Origin: Methylotenera sp.
GTDB lineage: Bacteria > Pseudomonadota > Gammaproteobacteria > Burkholderiales > Methylophilaceae
Length of the DNA stretch: 43,359 bases
Reading direction: 5' to 3'
Assembly: GCA_005797835.1 (NCBI GenBank)
Contig: SYKG01000053.1
Location: 1-43,359, forward strand
Shown one piece after another: positions 11,243 to 21,674 of the stretch. Each line of letters starts with the position of its first letter. The stretch's first letter is position 1. The position numbers and the translations under genes are program-made. Below the pieces are notes generated by a model. That model searched no databases, was not told where the DNA came from, and worked only from the letters and a program-made list of their open reading frames with translations.

Positions 11243-11884
11243 TTACACTTTAAGGGCTTTTTCAAACTGACTTAAAATAGGCTGTAAGAATTCTCTTTTT
11301 AATTTTAAAGACGCTTGATTTATGATTAATCGTGAACTGATATCACAAATTTCCTCAACTGCAATCAGATTATTAGCTTGCAGAGTTTTACCTGTACTGA
11401 CTAGATCTACAATCACATCTGAAAGGCCTACAAGAGGGGCTAGTTCCATTGAACCATATAGCTTAATTAAATCAATATGCATACCTTTTTTTGCAAAGTG
11501 CTCTTTAGCTACCTTTACATATTTTGTCGCCACCTTAAGGCGAATACCCTTTTTAATAGCATCTTTATAATCAAAATCTTGCTTCGCTGCTACTATCATT
11601 TTACAACGGCCAATATTAAGATCGATAGGCTGATAAAGCCCCTCCCCTTTATACTCATCAAGAATATCTTTACCAGCAATACCAATATCAGCTGCGCCAT
11701 ACTCAACATAAGTTGGAACATCCGTTGGTCTAACTATAATAAGTTTTATGTCTTTTTGATTAGTATCTAAAATAAGTTTTCTTGATGTATCAGGATCCTC
11801 GTTACAAACAATACCAATTTTTTCTAAAAGTGGGATGAGTTGCTCAAAGATTCTTCCTTTAGATAAAGCTATTGTAATTTTCAT
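11243..11884 (-). CDS. hisG: ATP phosphoribosyltransferase, short (HisZ-dependent) form; start moved from 11911 to ATG at 11884
   Basis: [48 protein letters not shown]. murA stop and this ATG read TAAGATG, so the ORF-track extension MPILNGFIK is probably not translated. About 213 aa, no C-terminal regulatory domain. Confidence 0.94.
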   Translation of the reverse strand: MKITIALSKGRIFEQLIPLLEKIGIVCNEDPDTSRKLILDTNQKDIKLIIVRPTDVPTYVEYGAADIGIAGKDILDEYKGEGLYQPIDLNIGRCKMIVAAKQDFDYKDAIKKGIRLKVATKYVKVAKEHFAKKGMHIDLIKLYGSMELAPLVGLSDVIVDLVSTGKTLQANNLIAVEEICDISSRLIINQASLKLKREFLQPILSQFEKALKV

Positions 11885-11885
11885 C

Positions 11886-13151
11886 TTAATGAATCCGTTT
11901 AATATCGGCACCTAATTGATTTAATTTATCCTCTAATTTTTCATAACCACGATCAAGATGATAAATACGCTCAATAGTAGTTTGTCCTCTTGCTGCCAAA
12001 CTTGCAATAACGAGACTTGCAGAAGCTCTTAAATCTGTTGCCATAACACTAGCTCCCTCTAAATATTCCTTACCTTTAATAATCGCTGTATTGCCTCTAA
12101 TATCAATTTCTGCTCCCATCCGAGTGAGCTCTTGAACATGCATAAAACGATTTTCAAATATCGTTTCGGTGATTTCTGATATACCTTCTGCAATAGTATT
12201 CAATGCCATCATTTGTGCTTGCATATCTGTTGGAAATGCTGGATAAGGGGCAGTTCTTATACTTACTGCCTTTAATTTTCCATCGCTTCTAATACGAATC
12301 GAATTTTTATGCGATTCAATTTTAACGCCAGTTTCTGTCAATTTTTGAATAATTGCATCTAAATATTTAAACTGCACATTTTTTAAAAGGACTTCACCAC
12401 CTGTCATGGCAGTTGCAGCTAAATATGTCCCTGCTTCAATTCTATCAAATATAATATCGTGACTTGCTTTATGAAGTGAATCCACGCCTTCAATTGTAAT
12501 TACATCTGTACCTAGCCCTTTAATCTTGGCACCCATTTTATTTAAACACTTACCAAGATCTACAACTTCAGGTTCTTTGGCAGCATTTTCCAAAACAGTT
12601 ATTCCCTCAGCTAGTGAAGCAGCCATCATTAGATTCTCAGTGCCTGTAACAGTGACTATATCCATATAAAATTTACAGCCTTGTAACTTTGATTTTGGTA
12701 AGTGCTTTGTCGAAGCCTCAATATAGCCATTATGAATATCTATTTTCGCACTCATCGCTTGAAGTCCTTTAATATGAATATCCACAGGTCTTGATCCAAT
12801 GGCACAACCTCCTGGTAAAGAAACTTGAGCCTCCCCGAATCTTGCAAGCAAAGGACCCAAAACAAGAATCGAAGCACGCATTGTTTTTACACGTTCATAT
12901 GGTACATTTTTATTGATAATTTTTTTTGCGGTTAACTGAGTCGAATCATTTTCAAACTGAATATCTACCCCCATATATGTTAATAAAGATTTAGTTGTGT
13001 TCACATCTTGAAGATGAGGAACGTGAGTTAATAACAATGTATCTTCAGTAAGGAGGGAAGCAATAAGGATAGGAAGTGCTGCATTTTTAGCACCAGATAT
13101 TTCAAGTTCGCCGTGAAGGGCATTTTGTCCATGAATAATTAATTTATCCAA
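11886..13151 (-). CDS. murA: UDP-N-acetylglucosamine 1-carboxyvinyltransferase
   Basis: [59 protein letters not shown]. Confidence 0.97.
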   Translation of the reverse strand: MDKLIIHGQNALHGELEISGAKNAALPILIASLLTEDTLLLTHVPHLQDVNTTKSLLTYMGVDIQFENDSTQLTAKKIINKNVPYERVKTMRASILVLGPLLARFGEAQVSLPGGCAIGSRPVDIHIKGLQAMSAKIDIHNGYIEASTKHLPKSKLQGCKFYMDIVTVTGTENLMMAASLAEGITVLENAAKEPEVVDLGKCLNKMGAKIKGLGTDVITIEGVDSLHKASHDIIFDRIEAGTYLAATAMTGGEVLLKNVQFKYLDAIIQKLTETGVKIESHKNSIRIRSDGKLKAVSIRTAPYPAFPTDMQAQMMALNTIAEGISEITETIFENRFMHVQELTRMGAEIDIRGNTAIIKGKEYLEGASVMATDLRASASLVIASLAARGQTTIERIYHLDRGYEKLEDKLNQLGADIKRIH

Positions 13152-13152
13152 G

Positions 13153-13464
13153 TTATGGATTAGCCTTTAATAGCTTTGCTAATTCTCCAGTCTCATACAT
13201 TTCTTTAATGATATCTGCACCGCCCACGAATTCTCCATGTATATATAGCTGCGGGATAGTTGGCCAATTAGCAAATACTTTTATTCCTTCTCTTATTTCA
13301 GGATCTTGTAACACATCAATAGCATGAAAATCAGCATCACATGCATCTAAAATTTTCGTTGCTAAGCTCGAAAATCCGCACTGGGGAAATTTCGGGCTCC
13401 CTTTCATATATAAAACTACATTATGTTCATGAATTGTTTTTTGAATCTCTTCTTGTGCATTCAT
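13153..13464 (-). CDS. grxD: Grx4-family monothiol glutaredoxin; start revised from 13503 to 13464
   Basis: [20 protein letters not shown] (CGFS), [20 protein letters not shown]. Start [14 protein letters not shown] is preceded by a strong SD, GAGGAGGAAGGGATG. Confidence 0.94.
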   Translation of the reverse strand: MNAQEEIQKTIHEHNVVLYMKGSPKFPQCGFSSLATKILDACDADFHAIDVLQDPEIREGIKVFANWPTIPQLYIHGEFVGGADIIKEMYETGELAKLLKANP

Positions 13465-13481
13465 CCCTTCCTCCTCAATAT

Positions 13482-13724
13482 TTAGTTTTTTAATTGGTTC
13501 CATTCATTAAGATTATAAGTCTTAAGAGATAATGCATGAATTTCAGTTTTCATCTTGTCTCCTAGGGCATTAAATACCATTTGATGTTGTTTGACTCGAT
13601 TTAATCTCTCAAACAAGCTACTTACTATAGTGCCTTCAAAGTGAGTACCATCCTCACCTAAAATATCAATAAACTCACATTCAAGTTTTTCTAGAATAGA
13701 TTGTTTAATATCGTCAGCGGTCAT
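13482..13724 (-). CDS. ibaG: BolA family protein, IbaG-like
   Basis: LEKLECEFIDILGEDGTHFEGTIVSSLFERLNRVKQHQMVFNALGDKMKTEIHALSLKTY; BolA fold, adjacent to grxD. Confidence 0.88.
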   Translation of the reverse strand: MTADDIKQSILEKLECEFIDILGEDGTHFEGTIVSSLFERLNRVKQHQMVFNALGDKMKTEIHALSLKTYNLNEWNQLKN

Positions 13725-13727
13725 TTC

Positions 13728-14504
13728 TTAACTTCTTAATTTATAGCCAGATTTTAACATTCCTAAGGTAATGAAGGCTAACACAACAAAAAAGACCATG
13801 ACGACAAAAAAGCTCAATAACGGCGCCACATCCGATTGGCCAAAGAAACCGTATCGAAAGCCATCAATCATATAAAAGAAAGGATTGAGCTGAGACACTT
13901 TTTGCCAAAAAGGCGGCAGTGAATGAATTGAATAAAATACTCCTGAAAGAAAAGATAAGGGCATAATGACAAAGTTTTGGAAAGCTGCCATCTGATCAAA
14001 TCGATTAGCCCATATTCCTGCAATAATACCAAAGGTTCCAAGTAAGGCCCCTCCAATAATAGCGAATCCAAAAATAATCCAGGGATGCAACAAAGGTAAA
14101 TCTACATATAAAAGAGCCAATAAATAAATACAAGCACCTACAAAAATACCTCTCACAATTGAAGCGATTAAGAAAGCTAAAAAAAATTGTAGGTAGGTAA
14201 GAGGTGTTAATAGAATAAATATAATATTCCCCATCACTTTTGATTGAATTAGACTTGATGAACTATTTGCAAAAGAATTTTGCAATAAAGACATCATGAT
14301 TAGGCCAGGAATGAGAAAAGCTGTATATTCAACATTATCATAGACTTTGACATGATTTGCTAAAACATGAGAAAAAATAAGTAGGTAAAGCACTGCGGTG
14401 ATAACCGGTGCTGCCACTGTTTGAAAAACTACACGCCAAAATCGTAATAGCTCTTTCTTAAGAAGCGTCCATGTGCCTATAAACTCAGCCTTAAGATTTT
14501 TCAT
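13728..14504 (-). CDS. ABC-2 type transporter permease (YadH-like)
   Basis: WTLLKKELLRFWRVVFQTVAAPVITAVLYLLIFS, six TM segments, paired with an ABC ATPase by ATGA overlap. Confidence 0.88.
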   Translation of the reverse strand: MKNLKAEFIGTWTLLKKELLRFWRVVFQTVAAPVITAVLYLLIFSHVLANHVKVYDNVEYTAFLIPGLIMMSLLQNSFANSSSSLIQSKVMGNIIFILLTPLTYLQFFLAFLIASIVRGIFVGACIYLLALLYVDLPLLHPWIIFGFAIIGGALLGTFGIIAGIWANRFDQMAAFQNFVIMPLSFLSGVFYSIHSLPPFWQKVSQLNPFFYMIDGFRYGFFGQSDVAPLLSFFVVMVFFVVLAFITLGMLKSGYKLRS

Positions 14505-15412
14505 TTTTTGCTTCCAGTAAGCTTCAAGAAAACATTCTCTAAATCTGAATTAATAAGCTCCATATCTAGTATATTAATTTTTGTTTTTTTTAATTCACTT
14601 ATAATGAATTCTACTTCCCCGATCTCTTTGATAAGAAAACTGATCGAATCATGGCCTTTAAATTGTATAAACTTTTGAATACTTGCAGGAATTTTTTTAC
14701 CTTTTAAGTTTACGCGGAAATTTAGATTTTTTACTGCGAAACGCTTTAATAAATTTCTTGTTTTATCTAATGCGACAATCTTGCCCTGATCCATCATAGC
14801 TACCCGATTACAAAGCATCTCAGCCTCTTCTAAGTAATGCGTTGTGAGAACAATCGTATAACCTTTTTGATTAAGTTTTTTAATAAATTGCCAAAGTCTT
14901 TTTCTAAGCTCTACATCAACACCTGCCGTCGGCTCATCTAAAACAATCACTGGAGGTTTATGCACAAGCGCTTGTGCAATTAATGCTCTCCTTTTCATGC
15001 CCCCAGAGAGCATTCTCATATTTGTATAAGCCTTATCTTGTAAATCAAGGCTGTCTATAACTTCATCAACCCAGTCATCATTTTCTCGACCCTTACCAAA
15101 ATAGCCTGCCTGAAATCGAAGCATCTCACGAACATTAAAAAAAGGATCGAATACTAACTCTTGTGGGACGATACCAAGTAATCTCCTCGCCTTTTGATAA
15201 TCTTGAATTACGTCATGTCCCATGACTTTAATGGAGCCTGAACAAGGTTTAACAAGGCCTGCAAGAATATTAATAAGAGTTGATTTGCCAGCCCCGTTTG
15301 GGCCCAAAAGCCCAAAAAACTCACCTTCTTGAATAGTAAAATCAATATCTTTTAATACTTGTAATTTACCAAAACTCTTATTAACTTTGTTAAATACGAT
15401 TGCTTTTTTCAT
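14501..15412 (-). CDS. ABC transporter ATP-binding protein (YadG-like)
   Basis: Walker A LLGPNGAGKST, signature LSGGMKRR, Walker B VIVLDEPTAGVD. Confidence 0.92.
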   Translation of the reverse strand: MKKAIVFNKVNKSFGKLQVLKDIDFTIQEGEFFGLLGPNGAGKSTLINILAGLVKPCSGSIKVMGHDVIQDYQKARRLLGIVPQELVFDPFFNVREMLRFQAGYFGKGRENDDWVDEVIDSLDLQDKAYTNMRMLSGGMKRRALIAQALVHKPPVIVLDEPTAGVDVELRKRLWQFIKKLNQKGYTIVLTTHYLEEAEMLCNRVAMMDQGKIVALDKTRNLLKRFAVKNLNFRVNLKGKKIPASIQKFIQFKGHDSISFLIKEIGEVEFIISELKKTKINILDMELINSDLENVFLKLTGSKK

Positions 15413-15459
15413 TTGGATGAATATAGGAGGTTTATTGAATAAAACTTAAGAATACAAAC

Positions 15460-15744
15460 TTAATGAAGGGAAGATACTAAGTCTTCCACCCCATATAATT
15501 TCGCGAGACTATTTAAATTTTTTGGCAAGTTCTTAAAAGTAAATTGTGATTGTATTTTTTTTGCTTGTCTTTTTAATTCAAAAATTAAACTTAAAGTTGA
15601 TGTATCTATCGAGGTTACTTTTGAAAAGTTAATGACTATTTTTTTTTCAATTTTTTCTCTATTAATTAAATCAATAATCATAGGAATCTTAGTAATCGTA
15701 AGATCACCGCTCAAATACCATTGATTTTTGTCAAAAATGATCAT
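15460..15744 (-). CDS. mlaB: STAS domain protein, MlaB-like
   Basis: WYLSGDLTITKIPMII...KIVINFSKVTSIDTSTLSLIFELKRQA; STAS domain next to mlaC, ATGA overlap. Confidence 0.82.
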   Translation of the reverse strand: MIIFDKNQWYLSGDLTITKIPMIIDLINREKIEKKIVINFSKVTSIDTSTLSLIFELKRQAKKIQSQFTFKNLPKNLNSLAKLYGVEDLVSSLH

Positions 15745-16355
15745 TTATTGGATAAGGTCTTGTCAAAGTTAGCATTCTTTTCAGCCAGTTTTGTTATAAG
15801 AGATGCCATACCATTTTGTCTAATTTCATTACCAAATTGCCCTCGATAATTTGTAACTAAACTTACCCCCTCAATAATTATATCGAATACTTTCCACGAG
15901 GCACCATCTTTTACAAGCAAATAATCAACTGCCAGAGGTGGTGCCCCTGGCTGTATAATTTCCGTCTTAACCAGCACTTCTTCATCTGTAGGTTCAAATC
16001 TAGATGGCTTATAGTTGATCGATTGGTCTTTATACTTTACTAACGCAGCACCATAAGTCTTAGCAACCATCTTTCTAAATTCTTTTTTAAATGCTTCTTG
16101 TTCTTCTTTTGTTGCCGCAGGCCAGGCTCTTCCTAACACAAGTCTAGAAATTCGATCAAAATCGAAATATGGTAGTATTTTTTCTTCAGCAATTTTGAAA
16201 GCTTTTTCTTTATGGCCTGATTTTAAATCTTTATCTGTTTTTAAAATTTCAAAAATTTCATCGGCGGTTTTTTTAATAAAAAGATCAGGGGCCTCTGCAG
16301 CAAAAATATTTACTGACATTATTAGGCCTAAAACTATTAAAAAAAACTTTTTCAT
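15741..16355 (-). CDS. mlaC: Phospholipid-binding periplasmic protein MlaC
   Basis: Signal peptide; ILPYFDFDRISRLVLGRAWPAATKEEQEAFKKEFRKMVAKTYGAAL; VFDIIIEGVSLVTNYRGQF. Confidence 0.94.
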   Translation of the reverse strand: MKKFFLIVLGLIMSVNIFAAEAPDLFIKKTADEIFEILKTDKDLKSGHKEKAFKIAEEKILPYFDFDRISRLVLGRAWPAATKEEQEAFKKEFRKMVAKTYGAALVKYKDQSINYKPSRFEPTDEEVLVKTEIIQPGAPPLAVDYLLVKDGASWKVFDIIIEGVSLVTNYRGQFGNEIRQNGMASLITKLAEKNANFDKTLSNK

Positions 16356-16384
16356 AATCTTCTAAATCTCAATAAAAATTTAAA

Positions 16385-16852
16385 TTATTTATTTGATGCT
16401 TCAGAAGCCTTATTAAACAAAAACTGACTAATAAGTTTTTCTAGTACCACCGCATCTTGAGTCTTGCTAATACGATCACCTTCTTTTAAAAAATTATCAT
16501 CGCCCCCAGCTTCAAGGCTAATATATTGTTCACCGAGCAAACCAGACGTATAAATATTCGCGAAAGTGTCTTTTGGAAATGAATACCTTTTATCTATTCT
16601 TAGAGTAACCACAGCTTGATAGGTTTTAGTATCGAATTTGATATTATCAATGCGGCCGACAACGACCCCTGAGCTCTTAATTGGTGCTCGGGCTTTTAGC
16701 CCTCCGATGTTTTCGTAATTTGCAGTAACAGAATAAGTTTCGCCTAGGGTATTACTTGTTAGATTACCAACTTTCATAGCCAAGGCCATAAGTGCCGCAA
16801 TGCCAATCGCTACAAAAAACCCTACCCATAAATCTAATGTCGTTTTATCCAT
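16385..16852 (-). CDS. mlaD: MCE-domain protein MlaD
   Basis: LDLWVGFFVAIGIAALMALAMKVGNL, MCE core YSVTANYENIGGLKARAPIKSSGVVVGRI, GLLGEQYISLEAGG. Confidence 0.95.
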   Translation of the reverse strand: MDKTTLDLWVGFFVAIGIAALMALAMKVGNLTSNTLGETYSVTANYENIGGLKARAPIKSSGVVVGRIDNIKFDTKTYQAVVTLRIDKRYSFPKDTFANIYTSGLLGEQYISLEAGGDDNFLKEGDRISKTQDAVVLEKLISQFLFNKASEASNK

Positions 16853-16872
16853 AAAATTAGTCCAATCCTAAA

Positions 16873-17661
16873 TTAATGCGCAATCATAAACGAAGTTAAA
16901 ATAAAATCTAAGCCTAAAACAGTCAGTGAAGAAGTCACAACAGTTCTTGTAGTAGCTCGACTCACACCCTCTGCAGTTGGTGGGGCATCGTAACCCTCAT
17001 AAAGAGCAATAATAGTGCACGCTATTCCAAAAACAAAACTTTTGATTAAGCCATTAATAATATCAAATCTAAAATCAATATTTGAATTCATTTGGGACCA
17101 AAATGCTCCATGATCGACACCAATAATTGGCACTGCAACTAAATAACCTCCCATCACACCCACCAATGAAAAAATGGAAGCTAATATGGGCATTGAAATA
17201 ACACCAGCCCAAAATCTGGGGCCAATTATTCTAGCAATCGGACTAACAGCCATCATTTCCATAGCAGATAATTGCTCTGTGGCTTTCATTAATCCAATCT
17301 CAGCAGTGATTGCGGTCCCAGCTCTTCCCGCAAATAAAAGCGCGGTTACAACAGGGCCTAGTTCTCTCAAAAGTGCCAAAGCCACCAAAACACCAATTGA
17401 TTCTGAAGATCCATATTTTTGTAATGTGTAATATCCTTGCAAACCAAGGACCATTCCAACAAAGAAAGCAGAAACAACAATAATGATTAAAGACATTACG
17501 CCGGTGAAATAAATTTCACGAATGGTCAAATGAATACGTTTAAAACTTTCCCCTGAATAAATTAAGGTTAATAAGAATAATCTGGAAGCAGAACCTAATC
17601 GCCAGATTCTTGAAGTTATCTGAGCACCAATGTTACTTAAAATTTTAAAAAAAGAATCCAA
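16873..17661 (-). CDS. mlaE: Lipid asymmetry ABC transporter permease MlaE
   Basis: FFVGMVLGLQGYYTLQKYGSSESIGVLVALALLRELGPVVTALLFAGRAGTAITAEIGLMKATEQLSAMEMM. Confidence 0.96.
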   Translation of the reverse strand: MDSFFKILSNIGAQITSRIWRLGSASRLFLLTLIYSGESFKRIHLTIREIYFTGVMSLIIIVVSAFFVGMVLGLQGYYTLQKYGSSESIGVLVALALLRELGPVVTALLFAGRAGTAITAEIGLMKATEQLSAMEMMAVSPIARIIGPRFWAGVISMPILASIFSLVGVMGGYLVAVPIIGVDHGAFWSQMNSNIDFRFDIINGLIKSFVFGIACTIIALYEGYDAPPTAEGVSRATTRTVVTSSLTVLGLDFILTSFMIAH

Positions 17662-17664
17662 GAA

Positions 17665-18468
17665 TTAAACTAACTCGTAAATATCTTTTTTATAGCTTGG
17701 GGCATTGTAATGAAATGGAACAGGTCCATCTTTCTCGCCATGAACAAATTGATGCACAAAAGGAAGTTTTGATTTTGACAGGTCCTTCGGCGTACCTTCT
17801 ACTGCGACTATTCCATCAGCAACAAAATAAATATAGTCTGCAAAAGAAAAAGCTTCCTTTACATCGTGGGTAACGATAATTGAAGTAGCTTCCAGGGCAT
17901 CATTAAGTGTTCTTATGAGATCGCAAATTACAGCCATAGAAATAGGATCTAATCCTGCAAAAGGTTCATCATACATAATAATATTAGGGTCTAATGCAAT
18001 GGCTCTTGCAAGTGCCACACGTCGCGCCATGCCTCCCGATAACTCTGTAGACATCAGTTTATGAGCGCCTCTTAAGCCAACAGCATTAAGTTTCATAAGC
18101 ACTAAATCCCGAATCATGCTTTCCGGTAATTTTGTATGTTCTCGCATTGGAAATGCAACATTATCAAATACAGATAAATCAGTGAAAAGTGCCCCATGCT
18201 GAAAAAGCATACCCATTTTTCTTCGTAATTCATAAATACTCTGTCTATCTTGTTTATGAACAATCTTGCCATCCACATTTACTTGACCTGCTTTAGGTTT
18301 AATTTGACCACCTATCAATCGAAGAATTGTAGTTTTTCCACAACCACTTCCGCCCATAATAGCTGTGACTTTGCCTCGAGGGAAAACCATATTAATATCT
18401 TTATGAAGCAAACGATTGCCATAGCCAAAAGAGAGATTTCTAATTTCGACTATATTTTTTTTAATCAT
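17665..18468 (-). CDS. mlaF: Lipid asymmetry ABC transporter ATP-binding protein MlaF; likely ATG start 18468 (ORF track uses TTG at 18486)
   Basis: IMGGSGCGKTTILRLIGG, LSGGMARRVALARAIALDPNIIMYDEPFAGLDPIS; mla operon context. Confidence 0.94.
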   Translation of the reverse strand: MIKKNIVEIRNLSFGYGNRLLHKDINMVFPRGKVTAIMGGSGCGKTTILRLIGGQIKPKAGQVNVDGKIVHKQDRQSIYELRRKMGMLFQHGALFTDLSVFDNVAFPMREHTKLPESMIRDLVLMKLNAVGLRGAHKLMSTELSGGMARRVALARAIALDPNIIMYDEPFAGLDPISMAVICDLIRTLNDALEATSIIVTHDVKEAFSFADYIYFVADGIVAVEGTPKDLSKSKLPFVHQFVHGEKDGPVPFHYNAPSYKKDIYELV

Positions 18469-18505
18469 CTTGGAATGAAATTTCAAATTTCTAATCTAGA
18501 TGAGA

Positions 18506-19639
18506 TTATAACTGACCGTAAGAGTGGAGTCCTGATAAAAACATGTTGACACCTAAAAAAGCAAAAGTAGTGACAACTAGTCCTATTAATGCCCACCAAG
18601 CTAAAATAGTTCCCCTTAAGCCTTTGACAATTCTGTAATGAAGCCATGCTGCGTAGTTGAGCCAAACAATTAAAGCCCATGTTTCTTTTGGATCCCACGA
18701 CCAATAACCCCCCCATGCCTCTGCAGCCCAGATAGCCCCTAAAACAGTGGCGATTGTGAAGAAAATAAACCCGAACGCAATAGATTTATAAATAAGATCA
18801 TCTAAAACATCTAATTTTGGTAGATATGAGCTAAGTATTTTATTTGTCGAGAATAAATATGCGACCGATATCATAGCCGCGAAAGCAAATGCTCCATAAC
18901 CTAGAAAATTTGCAGGGACGTGTATTTTCATCCAATATGATTGGAGAGCAGGCACTAATGGTTCGATTCCATCAGCATTTCTATCAAACGTATACCATAG
19001 GATAAACCCAACTGCAGCATTAATGATAATTAATACAAAAGCACCTAATTTTTTTGTATTGAATTTTTCTTCGTAAAAGAGGTAAATCAGTGATGTAATC
19101 AAACAAAATAAAATGAAAACCTCATACAAATTACTGATTGGGATGTGTCCAATATCAAGGCCTAATAAATAAGACTCGTACCACCTTACAAGTAACCCAA
19201 TAAATCCAAATACCACAGCTGAAGACGTAAAAGAAGATGCAAAATTATCAATCAAGCCACTTTTGGTGAGTAATCCAAGCCAGTAAAGGAAGAGAGAAAG
19301 GATAAATAATACGTTCATCCACATGATGGCTGACTGACTAGCAATGAAATATTTCAAAAAGAAGATTTCTTGATTATTGGTCAGTACCCCCTTATAAAGC
19401 CCTATCGCCAGAAGACTGAAGACAAAAGCTAAAATCATAATTTTCTTAATGTGATGCCAACTCCAACCGAGCCAGCTAAAAAATCCAACACTTCCTACCA
19501 GAATGATCATCTCGTAAACATCCATAAAGGTATGAAATGCTTTGAGCGCATAAAAGGCTCCTCCAGAGAGGAATAGGAGAAATAAAATATTCAAAGCTTG
19601 AATTGTCCCTTTGGGGGATCGTCTTAACTGATTCAACAT
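18506..19639 (-). CDS. ccsB: System II cytochrome c biogenesis protein CcsA/CcsB (ResC)
   Basis: Polytopic; haem-handling WGGYWSWDPKETWALIVWLNYAAWLH; adjacent to resB. Confidence 0.94.
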   Translation of the reverse strand: MLNQLRRSPKGTIQALNILFLLFLSGGAFYALKAFHTFMDVYEMIILVGSVGFFSWLGWSWHHIKKIMILAFVFSLLAIGLYKGVLTNNQEIFFLKYFIASQSAIMWMNVLFILSLFLYWLGLLTKSGLIDNFASSFTSSAVVFGFIGLLVRWYESYLLGLDIGHIPISNLYEVFILFCLITSLIYLFYEEKFNTKKLGAFVLIIINAAVGFILWYTFDRNADGIEPLVPALQSYWMKIHVPANFLGYGAFAFAAMISVAYLFSTNKILSSYLPKLDVLDDLIYKSIAFGFIFFTIATVLGAIWAAEAWGGYWSWDPKETWALIVWLNYAAWLHYRIVKGLRGTILAWWALIGLVVTTFAFLGVNMFLSGLHSYGQL

Positions 19640-19652
19640 AATTTGCCCATAA

Positions 19653-21587
19653 CTAAATGATCTCCTGCATTTCTTTTGTTAGTTTTTCGAAATCTCTATC
19701 AAAATCAACATTCTTGCGGTTTGAACTATAAGCAAGTATGACCCTGCCTTTCGACTTGATAAGCAGCCATAACTTTCTTTCATGCAAATAAATCATGGCA
19801 AAAATACCCAAAATTAGACTTAAGGAACCTAGATAAACCCAAAACTGCCCAGGTGCTTTTGTGAGTTGGAGTCCACTTGCCTCAATTTGTTCATAGCTCG
19901 TTAAATCAAAATAATAGGGTGTTCCATAAAAAAACATATCACTATAGGCATTCAAGGCATCTTGAATAAATAAGATTTGTGATTGATCGAGTTCCTTATT
20001 CAATAAATTAACTTGTTTTTTATAAAGTTCACTTGAGGCAATATCAATAATTTTTAAATAAGCCTGAACAGCCTTTTCTTTCTCAATGGCAGGAATGTTA
20101 TTGTCAATATTTTCAGCAAGTTTGGAAAACCCACCTGCAGAAAATAAGGTCATAAGTTTATTAACACTATCCTCAAACGGACCCTTGAGATCTTTATTCT
20201 TGTTTATAGTTGCAGATTGATCTGCAATTTTTCTTGCAACATCTTCAACCAATGATTTATTCTGCAGCGCATCCTTGAATAATAGAAACTCATCTAATGA
20301 GCTATTTGAATCTGCAGGAATTTTTAAATATCTAAAATCTTGTTGGGGTGTTTCTCTAACTCCACTCACAAAAAATAATCTTCCATCAATCTGAATAGGA
20401 TACTGGTACGTTATAAATTCTCGAGCTTGTCCAGAATTATTTCTAACTTTATAAGTAACACTTGGACCTACATTTGTAGATTTTTCTTTTTCTCCCTCTT
20501 TTAGTTTTAAAACATTAAATTTTTTAAAATCATTGAATTCGAAGGTTAATTGATCATTATCTAATTTAACTTTTTCAAAAATCTTCCCCTGAATTTTTTG
20601 GGGTGGACTGGACTGAAATAAACTTCTCAATTTTGCATTGAGTGTAGTACCTCCATCCTGAAAATCTGATTGATAGATTGCTATACCTTTGTAGGTGAGT
20701 GGCCGATTTACACTAATAGTTTTTTTTACTTCATTAGGTAATTCTGGATCAGAGATGATTAAATCACTTTCAAATGATTTTGGCATTCCAGTTGAGTAAT
20801 GGTTAATTCTAAAATCTTTTAAGGTAATTTTAAAAGGAAGATCTTGGACAAGATATCCATCTTTGACTCTTACAAATGCAACATTACCTGACGATCCCTC
20901 TGCGAGAGTCATATTAGCTCTAAATGAAGGATTATTTATACTTAATCGACTTTCTTCTGGCACCTTTGAAGCTGGTATATCTAATGTTTCAATTTTTTTA
21001 TACCCTAATAATTCTTGGGTTTTAAAGATTAAATTTCCATCCATTAATCCCCCCAAACAGATTACTACCACCCCAATGTGCGTAAAGATATAGCCAAGTG
21101 GTTGATAATTCCCTTTTTTAGCAACAATGAGAAGATCTCCATTATCTTTGGGTTTTTCTCTTACTCTAAATTTACTTTGTTTTAAATAATTTAGAACTTT
21201 TGTGAGATTCACATCACTTTTATTCTCCAAAACGAGGTGGTGAGAGAATGATAAAAGTGATTTTTCTTCTAGGCTGTCTTTGAAATCAAAAAAATCTCTA
21301 AGAATTGATGGACTATTCTTTGAGATACAGAGTGTTGTAGAAAGGACTAAGAAAAGTAAAATGGTTAAGAACCAGATGTTGTGATAAATATCGTATAAGC
21401 CAATATTTTGGAAGTATTCAAACCAAAATTGGCCGAATTTTATAATATAGCTCTCGTACGGTTCGTTTTGCTTAAGTATTGTTCCTATAATGGATGCAAT
21501 GCCAAGAAAAACAAGCATGGAAATTGCAAAGTTCATAGAACTTAACAATTGATGAAGTCTTCTCGGATTTAATGTGGTATTTTTCAC
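19653..21587 (-). CDS. resB: System II cytochrome c biogenesis protein ResB
   Basis: [81 protein letters not shown]; large periplasmic domain. Confidence 0.94.
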   Translation of the reverse strand: MKNTTLNPRRLHQLLSSMNFAISMLVFLGIASIIGTILKQNEPYESYIIKFGQFWFEYFQNIGLYDIYHNIWFLTILLFLVLSTTLCISKNSPSILRDFFDFKDSLEEKSLLSFSHHLVLENKSDVNLTKVLNYLKQSKFRVREKPKDNGDLLIVAKKGNYQPLGYIFTHIGVVVICLGGLMDGNLIFKTQELLGYKKIETLDIPASKVPEESRLSINNPSFRANMTLAEGSSGNVAFVRVKDGYLVQDLPFKITLKDFRINHYSTGMPKSFESDLIISDPELPNEVKKTISVNRPLTYKGIAIYQSDFQDGGTTLNAKLRSLFQSSPPQKIQGKIFEKVKLDNDQLTFEFNDFKKFNVLKLKEGEKEKSTNVGPSVTYKVRNNSGQAREFITYQYPIQIDGRLFFVSGVRETPQQDFRYLKIPADSNSSLDEFLLFKDALQNKSLVEDVARKIADQSATINKNKDLKGPFEDSVNKLMTLFSAGGFSKLAENIDNNIPAIEKEKAVQAYLKIIDIASSELYKKQVNLLNKELDQSQILFIQDALNAYSDMFFYGTPYYFDLTSYEQIEASGLQLTKAPGQFWVYLGSLSLILGIFAMIYLHERKLWLLIKSKGRVILAYSSNRKNVDFDRDFEKLTKEMQEII

Positions 21588-21674
21588 AGGTATTCGGCAA
21601 TAAATAAAAGGAAATTCGACCGCTGAGGCTCTAAGTTAGTTGCAGTGATTAAATAAGCTGTGAATTGTAAAGAA

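Noticed and set aside
11322-11770. Two plus-strand ORFs antisense to hisG
   Set aside because: Overlap the conserved hisG frame on the other strand; no motif, no RBS support.
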